Shown here: piece after piece, positions 1-7,757 of the stretch
Position numbering within the stretch: position 1 is the stretch's first letter
Layout of the letters: the number at the start of each line of letters is the position of its first letter
Assembly (NCBI GenBank): GCA_015259235.1
Contig: JABZGM010000020.1
Location: 1-18,965 of the forward strand
Origin: Alloprevotella sp.
GTDB lineage: Bacteria; Bacteroidota; Bacteroidia; Bacteroidales; Bacteroidaceae
Direction: 5' to 3'
Length of the DNA stretch: 18,965 bases
Program-made: the position numbers and the translations under genes
Notes under the pieces: generated by a model
The model's input: the letters and a program-made list of their open reading frames with translations, nothing else
What the model was told of the DNA's origin: nothing
Database searches by the model: none

Positions 1-68
1 TGCTGATCATCAGTTCCACTTCCCTCGTGGTTTGGGTGGGCGAACTCTATCGCTTCTTCCGTGGCTAA
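1..68 (+). CDS. C-terminal end of a membrane protein (5' truncated)
   Basis: The frame beginning at base 3 is open to a TAA at 66-68 and gives 21 residues: a hydrophobic stretch (LIISSTSLVVWVG) followed by a short basic tail (ELYRFFRG). This looks like a last transmembrane helix with a cytoplasmic end. The next frame over also reads through to a later stop, but its peptide is rich in H, P and R and looks less natural. A strong intrinsic terminator starts 18 bases after this stop in the right orientation, which supports the frame. Too little is present to name a family. Confidence 0.6.
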   Translation, partial: LIISSTSLVVWVGELYRFFRG

Positions 69-85
69 ACTGACATCTCATAGTC

Positions 86-128
86 AAAGCCCCACTGCAT
101 CGTTCAGATGTAGTGGGGCTTTTGTTTG
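86..128 (+). terminator. Rho-independent terminator of the left-edge gene
   Basis: The arms 86-101 and 107-122 form a 16-bp stem with one G-T(U) pair around a five-base loop (GTTCA), followed by a T-rich tail (TTTTGTTT). It sits 18 bases after the stop of the partial gene. A run of A opens the left arm, so it could also stop leftward transcripts from yfhO, whose stop lies about 90 bases away. Confidence 0.9.
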
Positions 129-217
129 GAATAGTCCTCAGCCTGCGCTCTGCCTCTCAACAAGTGTGAGTGGCAAAGGGTGGAGCGTGGATTCGAGATG
201 AAAAAAGAAAGTAGGGC

Positions 218-2929
218 TTATGCCTTTACTTCAGTTGTGACCTTTTGCGAACGGAAGCTCTGCCATAGCGCAAAAGCAAAACCGAGTGCTAAGAGAGCGA
301 GCGTGAGATAAGCGATAATCTCCGTGGTGTTCACTGAAGCTGGACGGAAAGTGAGCACGAGCGTGTGTTGACCTGCAGGCACTTTCACTGCGCGCAGCAC
401 GTAGTTCACACGCGCCACGGGGATTTCCTGACCATCGAGGGTGGCTGTCCAACCGGGATAGTAGATTTCGGAGAGAGCAACAACGCCACCCTTGTCACTC
501 TGCACAGTGTAGCGGAGTTCGTTGGGTTGATAGTGCGTGAGCTGCGCTGTACCCTTGCCCAATGTAGAAGTAGCGAGGTCAGTTTTGAAGCGTTCGTCCG
601 CTACAGCAGCGTGTTTCAAATCGGTCTTAGCAAGCGCCTTGAGTTCTGCATCGGCATTAGGCACGAAGTCTAGACGGTCTACAAACCAGGCGTTACCATT
701 AGTGCCCGGATTTTCCACGGCAAACTGTCCACCAGCCAGAATCACCCACTTCGTGTTGAGCATATTGAGCACGGGCGACACGGAGTCGGTATGCAATTCT
801 TGACTTACTGCTTTCACGAGATCGGCTTGTGAGGTGATGCCACGAGCAGCTAAATGATTACTATCGGCAAGGAGTGTACTATAACGCTGTTGAATGGTTT
901 GGTTGAGTGCTACGCATTCTGCGTTGAGATAAGCATCAATGAGATCTTGGTAGCGATGGAGCTTAGCAGCGTGGTAGCCTCCGACTGATTTGTGCCAATA
1001 AGCTGTTTGGTTGCTGGTTTCGTTGAAAGGACTACCGCCATTGCCGAGGTTGAGCACACGATAATCCAAAGATTTGTCTTGGAGAATCGTTTCGTCAGCA
1101 GGAGTCTTTTTCAAGCCTTCTTCCATGGTTTGAGCTTCGGAGAAACTATCGGTGTTGAGATAACGCTTATTGACCGTCCACATGTCTCCCAAAGTGAGGA
1201 CCAACAAAACGCCAACAAGGGCAGAAGCTGGAACTTGTTTGGGATATTTGGCATAGGCAACTACTCCGATGATAGCAATGGCGATGAGGAAGAACGAACG
1301 CCAGGCATCTGCAGAAAGGATGGAGCCGTGGAGGGTGATGATTGCAGCGCGATAGCTAGAGATAAAGTCGGCAGGCACGCCCACAGATTGCAGTTGGGTG
1401 AAGATTTCTTTGTCACTGTCTGCTAAGAGATTGCTCATACTAGGAGCCACGGCTAAGAGCAAACATAGTCCTGCAGAGAACACACCAGCGAAGAGGAGGG
1501 AGTATTGACCGCGTCGCGTTTTCAATAAATCTTCAGGACGGCGAATCATCTCAGACAACGCCAGGATAGCAAGCAGAGGGATGGTGAACTCCGCTACAAC
1601 GAGAGCGGAAGAAACGGTGCGGAATTTTGCATACATCGGCAAATGATCGATGAAGAAATCCGTCACTGGCATCAAGTTTTTACCCCAAGCGAAGAGGAGT
1701 GAAAGGAAGGTGGCAGCGAGGAGTCCCCATTTCATAGGACCGCGCACAAAACCAAGGCTGAGGAGGAACAAGAAGCAGATGATGGCACCGACATACACGG
1801 GACCTACGGTGAAGGGCTGATTTCCCCAATATTGATTGATGCCAGGCAACGAACCTCCATTTTCTCCCATCGCTTGTTGCAGTTGTCCGGCGTGTTGGAG
1901 CGTTTCTTCGTAGCCATTGAGCTGGTCGGCATTGTCCAGTTGTTGGATACTTGCTGAACCACCACCTTTGAAGTTGGCAATCATGAGGGTGAGGGTTTCA
2001 TCGATGCCATAGCTCCACTGGGTGATGTAGTCGCGGTCGAGACCGTTTGTCGCACGTTCGGTGCCTTCGGCATTGTCAGCTCCGCTTGCACCAGTTTGTG
2101 CAGCAGCAGCGGCAGATTGCTTCGACATCTTAGCAGGATTGAAGGTGAGTTCGCTCTTGCCGCGCATTGACTCCTTAGCATATTGCCAAGTGTGGTACAT
2201 ATTGGGCAGATTCATCATCAAGCCCATGAGTCCTCCTACAATGACTGCGCCTGAAGCTTTGAGCCATTGCGCCCAAGTGTGTTTGCGTGCAGCTTCTACA
2301 CCGTAGGCGATGACCAAGAAGAGCATCACGAAGAGGAAATAGTAGGTCATCTGTGGGTGGTTGCTATAGAGCTGCAAACCGGTGAATAGGGCAGTGACGA
2401 GTGCACCCCACAAGTATTTGCCGCGATAGGCGAGCACCAAACCGGCGATGGTGGGGGGAATGAAGCCTAGTGTGGCAACTTTCCACAAGTGACCAGCGGC
2501 AATGATGATGAAGAAATAGCTAGAGAACGCCCAAGCCACGGCACCGAAGGCGGAAACCAACGGACGCTGTTTCAACGAGCGCATCAAGATGTAGAATCCA
2601 AAGAGATAGAGAAACACAAAGCTCAGAGGACCTGTGGAGAGGAGCGTGATGAGACGTCCCACCCAGCCCAACAGAGCCGAAGAACCATAGGTGGGCGAAA
2701 TCTGGTAGTTGGGCATTCCAGAGAAGATGCCGTTGCTCCACCAGCTTTTTTCGCCTGTGGCATCCAAAAGTGGGGCTTGTTCGCGGCTTTGCCACATACC
2801 AGCCACAGTGTCATGTCCACCCAACACGAGGTGTTCTTTGAGCGGAGTGAAGAAATATGCCCAACTCAAGAGCATGAAGCTCAAGACGAAGAGCAAATCT
2901 AAACGATAACGCAGGAAGAATTGTTTCAT
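218..2929 (-). CDS. YfhO family polytopic membrane protein
   Basis: This is a 903-residue YfhO-family membrane protein, a group with a GT-C glycosyltransferase-like layout thought to act on cell-surface polymers; its substrate is unknown here. Many hydrophobic helices are visible: about residues 11-28, 85-118, 127-165, 172-212, 225-242, then several between about 400 and 640, and a final one near 875-893 before a basic tail. A soluble part occupies roughly residues 650-870, and the family-like sequence YYPGWTATLDG lies near its end. I chose the ATG at 2927-2929 (MKQFFLRYRLDLL), which opens directly into the first helix; the frame stays open upstream, but that part carries the promoter region and does not look like protein. 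An alanine- and glycine-rich insert spans about residues 268-296. The gene is divergent from mtnN. Confidence 0.9.
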   Translation of the reverse strand: MKQFFLRYRLDLLFVLSFMLLSWAYFFTPLKEHLVLGGHDTVAGMWQSREQAPLLDATGEKSWWSNGIFSGMPNYQISPTYGSSALLGWVGRLITLLSTGPLSFVFLYLFGFYILMRSLKQRPLVSAFGAVAWAFSSYFFIIIAAGHLWKVATLGFIPPTIAGLVLAYRGKYLWGALVTALFTGLQLYSNHPQMTYYFLFVMLFLVIAYGVEAARKHTWAQWLKASGAVIVGGLMGLMMNLPNMYHTWQYAKESMRGKSELTFNPAKMSKQSAAAAAQTGASGADNAEGTERATNGLDRDYITQWSYGIDETLTLMIANFKGGGSASIQQLDNADQLNGYEETLQHAGQLQQAMGENGGSLPGINQYWGNQPFTVGPVYVGAIICFLFLLSLGFVRGPMKWGLLAATFLSLLFAWGKNLMPVTDFFIDHLPMYAKFRTVSSALVVAEFTIPLLAILALSEMIRRPEDLLKTRRGQYSLLFAGVFSAGLCLLLAVAPSMSNLLADSDKEIFTQLQSVGVPADFISSYRAAIITLHGSILSADAWRSFFLIAIAIIGVVAYAKYPKQVPASALVGVLLVLTLGDMWTVNKRYLNTDSFSEAQTMEEGLKKTPADETILQDKSLDYRVLNLGNGGSPFNETSNQTAYWHKSVGGYHAAKLHRYQDLIDAYLNAECVALNQTIQQRYSTLLADSNHLAARGITSQADLVKAVSQELHTDSVSPVLNMLNTKWVILAGGQFAVENPGTNGNAWFVDRLDFVPNADAELKALAKTDLKHAAVADERFKTDLATSTLGKGTAQLTHYQPNELRYTVQSDKGGVVALSEIYYPGWTATLDGQEIPVARVNYVLRAVKVPAGQHTLVLTFRPASVNTTEIIAYLTLALLALGFAFALWQSFRSQKVTTEVKA

Positions 2930-3045
2930 ATAGTCTTTGAAAATGGGTATTATCAGTGTGAGGATGGGGACTGCTTCCTCCCAAATGTCGGGTGTTGTGC
3001 TGACGATGAGGGGAGAAAAGAAGAACCTATCTATACTTATACGCG

Positions 3046-3053
3046 CAAAGTTA
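3046..3053 (-). promoter_or_regulatory. Bacteroidetes -7 promoter element for yfhO
   Basis: The minus strand reads TAACTTTG here, followed by C, matching the TAnnTTTG form of the Bacteroidetes primary sigma factor -7 element. The predicted leader to the yfhO ATG is about 110 bases. A TTTG that could serve as a -33 element is not at the usual spacing, so strength is uncertain. Confidence 0.6.
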
Positions 3054-3075
3054 CGGAAAAGTGGACAAAACACAC

Positions 3076-3083
3076 TATCTTTG
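3076..3083 (+). promoter_or_regulatory. Bacteroidetes -7 promoter element for mtnN
   Basis: TATCTTTG matches TAnnTTTG and lies 26 bases before the mtnN ATG, which gives a leader of roughly 20 bases. No good TTTG -33 box is seen. It lies back to back with the yfhO element, 22 bases away. Confidence 0.6.
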
Positions 3084-3109
3084 CAAGAGAAATCAACGAC
3101 AAGAACTTC

Positions 3110-3811
3110 ATGAAACTAGGAATTATCACGGCGATGTCCGAAGAACACGCGCAAATAGCGGCTTTGCTAGAGCAGCGCGAAGATGTTTTGGTGGATGGTC
3201 GCACTTATACTACTGGTAAATTAGCCCATCACGAGATTGTGCTCATGCAGTGTGGCATTGGCAAGGTCAATGCTGCTGTAGGCGCTACGCAACTCATCGC
3301 ACGTTTTGCCCCTGAAGCCATCATCAATTCGGGATGTGCTGGCGGCATCGATGCAAAATTGGGGGTGATGGATGTCGTGGTGGGTGCTGAAACCACCTAT
3401 CACGATGTGTGGTGCGGTGAAGGTAACCTCTATGGTCAGGTGCAAGGGCTACCAGCGCGCTTTGCCGGCGCTGAGCCTCTCTTGGCAGTGGTGCGAGAGA
3501 TGGTGGAAGATGCTTCGATTCAGACGAAAATCCACACAGGACTGATTTGCACAGGCGATAAGTTTATCACCGATCACGCGATTTTGGCAGACATCAAAGC
3601 GCAATTCCCCGATGGTCTGGCAGTGGACATGGAGAGTGCCGCCATCGCTCAAGTGTGCCACCTCGAGAAGGTGCCGTTTGTGAGCTTCCGCATCATCAGC
3701 GACACGCCAGGTGTCGACGAGCATTGGGCACAATATGAGAACTTCTGGTCGGAAATGGCGCATCGCTCTTTCGACATCACCAAACATTTTATTTTAGGAA
3801 TTAGAGGTTAG
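3110..3811 (+). CDS. mtnN: 5'-methylthioadenosine/S-adenosylhomocysteine nucleosidase
   Basis: This cytoplasmic enzyme cleaves adenine from S-adenosylhomocysteine and methylthioadenosine; the S-ribosylhomocysteine product feeds LuxS, the next gene. The 233-residue protein has the size and pattern of the MTAN/Pfs family. Visible features are GIITAMSEE with the catalytic-type Glu12, the GIGKVNAA and NSGCAGG nucleoside-phosphorylase motifs, VDMES (Met174, Glu175) for ribose binding, and IISD with the general acid Asp198. The ATG at 3110 is chosen because it begins the family's first strand and follows a promoter-like element; the frame continues upstream only into the promoter region. The last codons (GIRG and the TAG stop) lie inside the first arm of a heptamer inverted repeat, so the C-terminus may have been shaped by it. 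Confidence 0.96.
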   Translation: MKLGIITAMSEEHAQIAALLEQREDVLVDGRTYTTGKLAHHEIVLMQCGIGKVNAAVGATQLIARFAPEAIINSGCAGGIDAKLGVMDVVVGAETTYHDVWCGEGNLYGQVQGLPARFAGAEPLLAVVREMVEDASIQTKIHTGLICTGDKFITDHAILADIKAQFPDGLAVDMESAAIAQVCHLEKVPFVSFRIISDTPGVDEHWAQYENFWSEMAHRSFDITKHFILGIRG

Positions 3812-3940
3812 ACATTAGACGTTAGAGGGCTAACGCTATTGGACTAGATATTTTAGTAAACGAGAAGAACTAGATACTCTAGAAGAACCAGAAAATCTCA
3901 AGGACGTCTAATCTCTAACGTCTAATTTCTAACCTCTATT
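3800..3940. repeat. Large inverted repeat made of TTAGANN heptamers
   Basis: Bases 3801-3828 are four tandem heptamers of the form TTAGANN (ending GG, CA, CG, GG). Bases 3905-3939 hold five heptamers in the opposite orientation (CGTCTAA, TCTCTAA, CGTCTAA, TTTCTAA, CCTCTAT). Arms 3800-3827 and 3913-3940 match at 26 of 28 positions as an inverted repeat, with an 85-base loop between. The loop repeats ACTAGATA at 3843 and 3869. The left arm covers the end of mtnN and the right arm ends 17 bases before the luxS ATG. The array has no spacers and no neighbouring transposase. Confidence 0.85.
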
Positions 3941-3957
3941 CTCAAACTATTTTGACA

Positions 3958-4437
3958 ATGAAAAAGATACCTTCCTTTACTGTAAACCATCTCACCTTGC
4001 ATCGTGGAGTGTATGTGAGTCGCCAAGATGCTGTGGGCGGAGAAATTGTGACCACCTTCGATGTACGCATGAAAGCTCCCAACCGCGAACCAGCACTGCA
4101 CGTCAACGCCATCCACACGATGGAGCATTTGGCAGCCACTTTCTTGCGTAACCACCCCACGTGGGCAGAGCGTGTGATTTATTGGGGACCCATGGGCTGC
4201 CTGACGGGTAATTATCTCATCCTTCGTGGTGACCTTACCTCTGAAGAGGTGTTGCCGCTATTGGTGGAAACCTACGAATTTATTGCCAACTTTGAGGGTG
4301 AAGTGCCAGGAGCTACGCCTCGCGACTGCGGCAACTATCAGCTCATGGATCTCAACATGGCGCGTTGGGAAGCTCGCAAATACCTCGATGAGGTGCTCAC
4401 GAAAATCACTCCCGACCGTTTGGTGTATCCTGACTAA
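3958..4437 (+). CDS. luxS: S-ribosylhomocysteine lyase (AI-2 synthesis)
   Basis: LuxS splits S-ribosylhomocysteine into homocysteine and 4,5-dihydroxy-2,3-pentanedione, the precursor of autoinducer-2, and completes SAH recycling after MtnN. The protein has 159 residues, the usual size. The metal site is intact: HTMEH supplies His53, Glu56 and His57, and RDCGN supplies Cys124; Cys81 in PMGCLTGNY is the likely catalytic cysteine. The start is the ATG at 3958 (MKKIPSF); a TTG two codons earlier is less likely. The gene lies 146 bases after mtnN, across the heptamer hairpin, and 12 bases before yaaA. No separate promoter was recognised in the gap, so co-transcription with mtnN is likely, with the hairpin as a possible modulator. 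Confidence 0.97.
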   Translation: MKKIPSFTVNHLTLHRGVYVSRQDAVGGEIVTTFDVRMKAPNREPALHVNAIHTMEHLAATFLRNHPTWAERVIYWGPMGCLTGNYLILRGDLTSEEVLPLLVETYEFIANFEGEVPGATPRDCGNYQLMDLNMARWEARKYLDEVLTKITPDRLVYPD

Positions 4438-4449
4438 ACTCTAGAGATT

Positions 4450-5205
4450 ATGCAAATTCTCCTTTCGCCTGCGAAGGATATGACGGATAGTCCTTCTGTG
4501 TCTTTGCCATCGCTCACGACGCCTCTGTTTTTGGCGGAAGCCGAACACAATGCAGCGCAGATGAGCGAACTGACGACGGAAGAATTGTCGCAGTTGCTCA
4601 AAATCAATCCGCAGCTTGCAGCCCTCAATAAGCAGCGATACACCGATTTTCCTGCACTCACTCCGCAAGCTGCAGTGCTTTCCTACACGGGAATGGCGTA
4701 TCGTCATCTGCGTGCTGCAGAGTTTTCGTCCGAAGACCTTGCTTATGCCCAGCAACACCTTTGGATGACGTCTTTTCTATATGGTTTGACCCGTCCACTC
4801 GATGGTATCAAAAACTATCGTCTAGAAGGAAACGTGGTTTTGCCCGAGCATGACGGACAGACCATGTTTCAGTTTTGGCGCACGCGTCTCACCGATGTGC
4901 TCATCGATGCGGTGAAAGCCGATGATGGTGTGCTCTTCTTCTTGGCGAGTGGCGAGATGAAACAACTTTTTGACTGGAAACGTGTGACGAAGGAAGTGAA
5001 GGTGATTATGCCTACTTTCCAAGTGATGACGAATGGCAAGTTGAAGACAATCGTGGTGTATACGAAAATGATGCGCGGTGCTTTGGCGCGACATCTCATC
5101 ACGAACCGAGTCACTGCTACAGAAGACTGGCTATCCTTTGAATACGAAGGATTCGCCCTACTTCCTGATTCCACTGAACTGCGACCTGCTTGGGCGATTC
5201 TTTAA
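4450..5205 (+). CDS. yaaA: YaaA family peroxide stress protein
   Basis: This 251-residue protein belongs to the YaaA (DUF328/UPF0246) family. In E. coli YaaA limits free iron and oxidative DNA damage under peroxide; its fold carries a helix-hairpin-helix-like DNA-binding part. Family landmarks are the N-terminal ILLSPAKDM, then YTGMAYRHL near residue 79, AQQHLWMTSFLYGLTRPLDG near 100-119 and YRLEGN shortly after, MFQFWRTRL, and the late ARHLITNRV. It starts at an ATG 12 bases after the luxS stop, which implies translation from the same mRNA. The next gene, a Crp-type regulator, begins 27 bases after it. No truncation or odd composition was noticed. Confidence 0.93.
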   Translation: MQILLSPAKDMTDSPSVSLPSLTTPLFLAEAEHNAAQMSELTTEELSQLLKINPQLAALNKQRYTDFPALTPQAAVLSYTGMAYRHLRAAEFSSEDLAYAQQHLWMTSFLYGLTRPLDGIKNYRLEGNVVLPEHDGQTMFQFWRTRLTDVLIDAVKADDGVLFFLASGEMKQLFDWKRVTKEVKVIMPTFQVMTNGKLKTIVVYTKMMRGALARHLITNRVTATEDWLSFEYEGFALLPDSTELRPAWAIL

Positions 5206-5232
5206 TGCTTTCTCCTTAAATATTTTACCTTT

Positions 5233-5841
5233 ATGTATAGTGCACTTCAGCAAATCCCCCTCTTTTCTGATTGCACGCCCGAGTTGCTCGAAGCGTGGCT
5301 CTCACAAGTGCCCCATCGCTTTGACACTTTCGCTCCTGGCGACCGCATTGTGGCGCAGGGCACGGCGGTGCGTTCCATTTTCCTCTTGACCCACGGAACG
5401 GTGCGCACGCAGATGGCGCAAGAGGGACGCGACTTTACGCTCGACCATTTGGAAGCACCAATGCTTTTAGCGTCAGCCTTCGTCTTTGGCACCGAAAACA
5501 CCTTCCCTGTCTCCGTGGAAGCTGTCACAGAATGTCAAATGTGCATTGTGAACAAAGAGGCTTTTTTTGATTTTATGATGAAGCAGCCTAAGGTGATGCG
5601 TCGATTCATCAGCGATATCTCCGACCGCACGCAGTTTTTGAGCAAGAAACTCCGCGCTTTTGCTTTGCAAAATCTGCGCTCTCGCGTGCTAGACTACTTG
5701 CGTGAGCATCAACCTCTGGAGAGTGTGCAAGCTGCTGCCCAAGCCTTGGGAGTGCTGCGCCCTTCGCTTTCGCGCGTTTTGGGAGATCTGCAAACAGAAG
5801 GGCTTGTGGTGAAGACTGGAAAAGGCTGGAGCCTGACCTAA
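5233..5841 (+). CDS. Crp/Fnr family transcriptional regulator
   Basis: The 202-residue protein has an N-terminal cyclic-nucleotide-binding-like beta barrel (about residues 5-115, starting LQQIPLFSDCTPELLEAW and including PGDRIVAQG), a dimerisation helix around 120-155, and a small C-terminal winged helix. The recognition region is about 160-190 (AAQALGVLRPSLSRVLGDLQ). Its cysteines are not arranged like the N-terminal Fe-S cluster of true FNR, so an oxygen-sensing iron-sulfur type is unlikely; the ligand is unknown. It is the last gene of the forward cluster after yaaA (27-base gap), so it may regulate this cluster or report on the same stress. That role is inference. Confidence 0.92.
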   Translation: MYSALQQIPLFSDCTPELLEAWLSQVPHRFDTFAPGDRIVAQGTAVRSIFLLTHGTVRTQMAQEGRDFTLDHLEAPMLLASAFVFGTENTFPVSVEAVTECQMCIVNKEAFFDFMMKQPKVMRRFISDISDRTQFLSKKLRAFALQNLRSRVLDYLREHQPLESVQAAAQALGVLRPSLSRVLGDLQTEGLVVKTGKGWSLT

Positions 5842-5923
5842 AGGCACAGATTATTTCTTTTTCCAGTTTGTTACTTCCTACCTGCCGTTTTGATTTTCCT
5901 GTCTTAACTATCATATCCTTAAT

Positions 5924-7723
5924 ATGAAAAGTTGTTTGTGCTTTCGTTCTAACGGATTGTTCCAGAGTTATGTGTCCCTTCGTTTCCGTTGGGTACTTCT
6001 ACTTTTCACCTTCGTCACGAGTTTTTTCTTCCTGGCCTCCACGAAGGCGCATCCCCTTGTTGCTCACTCTCTGCCTGCGAATGCGACCTTCACCCGTGCG
6101 CCACAAGACAAAGCAGCCGCGCCCATCATTGACTATTTCGTGGTCTACGATCCTTCGGGCAAGGCTGTAGCAGCCCATCGAGGAGGTATGGCAAAATATG
6201 CGCAAGAGGTGGTGGACTCCATCAATGTTGTGTTGCGCAACTCTCATGTAGAAGGGCGTTTTCGTTTGGCAGGCTACATGGAGATTGCCGAAAAAGCGCA
6301 GAGCATCAACCAAGGTTTGGGACTCATCTCAGCACACGAAGAAGTGCGCCGAAGAAGAGACGCCGTAAAAGGTGACCTCGTGGTTTTACTTTCTGAGCCC
6401 GTCAACGATGGAGCTTCGGGATTGGCAACGCAGGAGGCAAAGAGCATTGATGCTGGTTTCTCCTCCGTCCGTGCTTCTATGGCAGCCACGAGTTACACAG
6501 CAGCTCACGAAGCAGGACACAACATTGGTTGTCAACATTCGCGTGAACAAGTCGATCGCGGCAAACACGAATACGCCGTTGGTGCAAGCCGTCCGCAATA
6601 TCGCACGGTGATGTCGGGACCAGCCGACAACGTGGGAGGACAAGTGCCAATATTCTCAGGTCCTCAAAGTGTGTGGAATGGAGTAGTTTTGGGTTCTGCC
6701 ACGGAAGATAATGTGCGCATGCTGCGTGAGCGTATGCCCATTGTGGCGCAATTCAGCGAAGGCAACACCCAAATCAGTTTTGCTCCTACAGAGTGGCGTC
6801 CCGATTATCATGCACAAACCATAGAAGTGAAAATGACCACCACGGCTGCTTATTTGGTGAGCAGTGACGCTGCGTGGCTTACCACCGATTTGAAGTCGGG
6901 ATACAACAGTAAAACCTTCAGACTCTCGGTGGCAGACAATCCGCAGAGGGAATCGCGAGTGGGACATCTTCGTTTTGAACTCATTGGCGATGAAGAATCT
7001 ACCTTTGTCAACTACACCGTGGTTCAACAAGGCACAGACCCTTCCTCTGATAAACCAGAACCTAAGCCAGAAAATCCAGTCAAACCCGAGCCTAAACCCG
7101 TCGAGCCGGTTAAGCCTGCGCCCAAACCCGTCGAGCCCGTCAATCCTGCGCCTAAGCCGGTCGAGCCAGTTCAACCACCTAAGGTTGAAGAAAAATGGAG
7201 TATTTCTCCCAATGATATCCATGTTTCTGCAAAAGACACCATCGTCGTGCTCACAATTGATGCGCCTGCAGAGTTTTCTCTCCAAACCTCTACGATGTGG
7301 TTCAGTAGCACTTTGTGGCAAGGTCAGGGCAAGACCAAGATTCAACTGATCGTTGACCCCAATGAAGGGGATGAACCGCGCTATGCCGTGTTGGATTGTC
7401 ACTTCTATCTCCCTCAGTCCAACCGCAAAGTTGTGGAGCATGTGAAAATCTTGCAAGATGCTCCGATCAAGAGTGGAATTGCAGGAGTACCTACCATAAA
7501 CTCCCTCAACTATCCTTGTCGTTGGGAAGGTGATGTTCTCCACGTTGCTGCTCCAGAAGGTGCGAAGGTTGAGGCAATATCCCTCGAAGGACGCGTGTTG
7601 CAACAAGCTGTGGTAAATCAGGCTTCTTGCTCTTTGCGTATCCCTCGTGGACAGTCCGCCCTCCTCGTACGCGTTACTGTAAAGGGGCGTGCCGTTGTGC
7701 AGAAAGTATCTCGTGCTGATTAG
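5924..7723 (+). CDS. Secreted metzincin-type metalloprotease with BACON-like domains
   Basis: This 599-residue exported protein starts with a basic N-terminus and a hydrophobic signal segment (about 22-38), cut probably near STKA-HP. A reprolysin-like (M12-type) zinc protease domain covers about 66-280: HEAGHNIGCQH (195-205) fits HExxHxxGxxH, Met230 in RTVMSG is the Met-turn candidate, and an FSGP...DNVRML stretch follows as in that family. A BACON-like beta domain lies at about 283-370, then a proline-rich linker of four ten-residue repeats (378-417), a second BACON-like domain (about 425-513), and a C-terminal domain (about 523-599) with LEGRVLQQ...LLVRVTVKG that resembles a type IX secretion sorting domain. 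The substrate is unknown; an extracellular or surface role is inferred. No cysteine-switch prodomain is evident. A terminator follows at 7758. Confidence 0.88.
   Translation: MKSCLCFRSNGLFQSYVSLRFRWVLLLFTFVTSFFFLASTKAHPLVAHSLPANATFTRAPQDKAAAPIIDYFVVYDPSGKAVAAHRGGMAKYAQEVVDSINVVLRNSHVEGRFRLAGYMEIAEKAQSINQGLGLISAHEEVRRRRDAVKGDLVVLLSEPVNDGASGLATQEAKSIDAGFSSVRASMAATSYTAAHEAGHNIGCQHSREQVDRGKHEYAVGASRPQYRTVMSGPADNVGGQVPIFSGPQSVWNGVVLGSATEDNVRMLRERMPIVAQFSEGNTQISFAPTEWRPDYHAQTIEVKMTTTAAYLVSSDAAWLTTDLKSGYNSKTFRLSVADNPQRESRVGHLRFELIGDEESTFVNYTVVQQGTDPSSDKPEPKPENPVKPEPKPVEPVKPAPKPVEPVNPAPKPVEPVQPPKVEEKWSISPNDIHVSAKDTIVVLTIDAPAEFSLQTSTMWFSSTLWQGQGKTKIQLIVDPNEGDEPRYAVLDCHFYLPQSNRKVVEHVKILQDAPIKSGIAGVPTINSLNYPCRWEGDVLHVAAPEGAKVEAISLEGRVLQQAVVNQASCSLRIPRGQSALLVRVTVKGRAVVQKVSRAD
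7055..7174 (+). repeat. Four 30-bp in-frame repeats coding a Pro-rich linker
   Basis: Four units of ten codons occur in tandem: PEPKPENPVK, PEPKPVEPVK, PAPKPVEPVN and PAPKPVEPVQ. They join the two BACON-like domains of the metalloprotease. The DNA units have diverged mostly at third positions, which suggests the protein linker is kept by selection. Copy number may vary between strains because each unit is an exact multiple of three. Confidence 0.9.
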
Positions 7724-7757
7724 GGTTAACCCTTATCTTCGTATTCTAGCAAAAAAC

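Noticed and set aside
2930..3073. Longer N-terminus for YfhO starting at 3073
   Set aside because: It would translate the promoter region and part of the mtnN leader; the ATG at 2929 opens into a standard first helix.
2921..3109. Longer N-terminus for MtnN starting at 2921
   Set aside because: It would overlap the yfhO start and both promoters; the ATG at 3110 matches the family N-terminus.
3084..3109. SAH or SAM riboswitch before mtnN
   Set aside because: The predicted leader is only about 20 bases, too short for a known SAH or SAM riboswitch.
3801..3939. CRISPR array made of the TTAGANN repeats
   Set aside because: Units are seven bases, have no spacers, and no cas genes are present; the two blocks are in opposite orientation.
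6656..7606. Long minus-strand open frame of 316 codons opposite the metalloprotease gene
   Set aside because: It lies wholly inside a gene with recognisable domains on the plus strand, and its protein shows no family motif; it is rich in Arg, Phe, Gly and His in the way of an antisense shadow.
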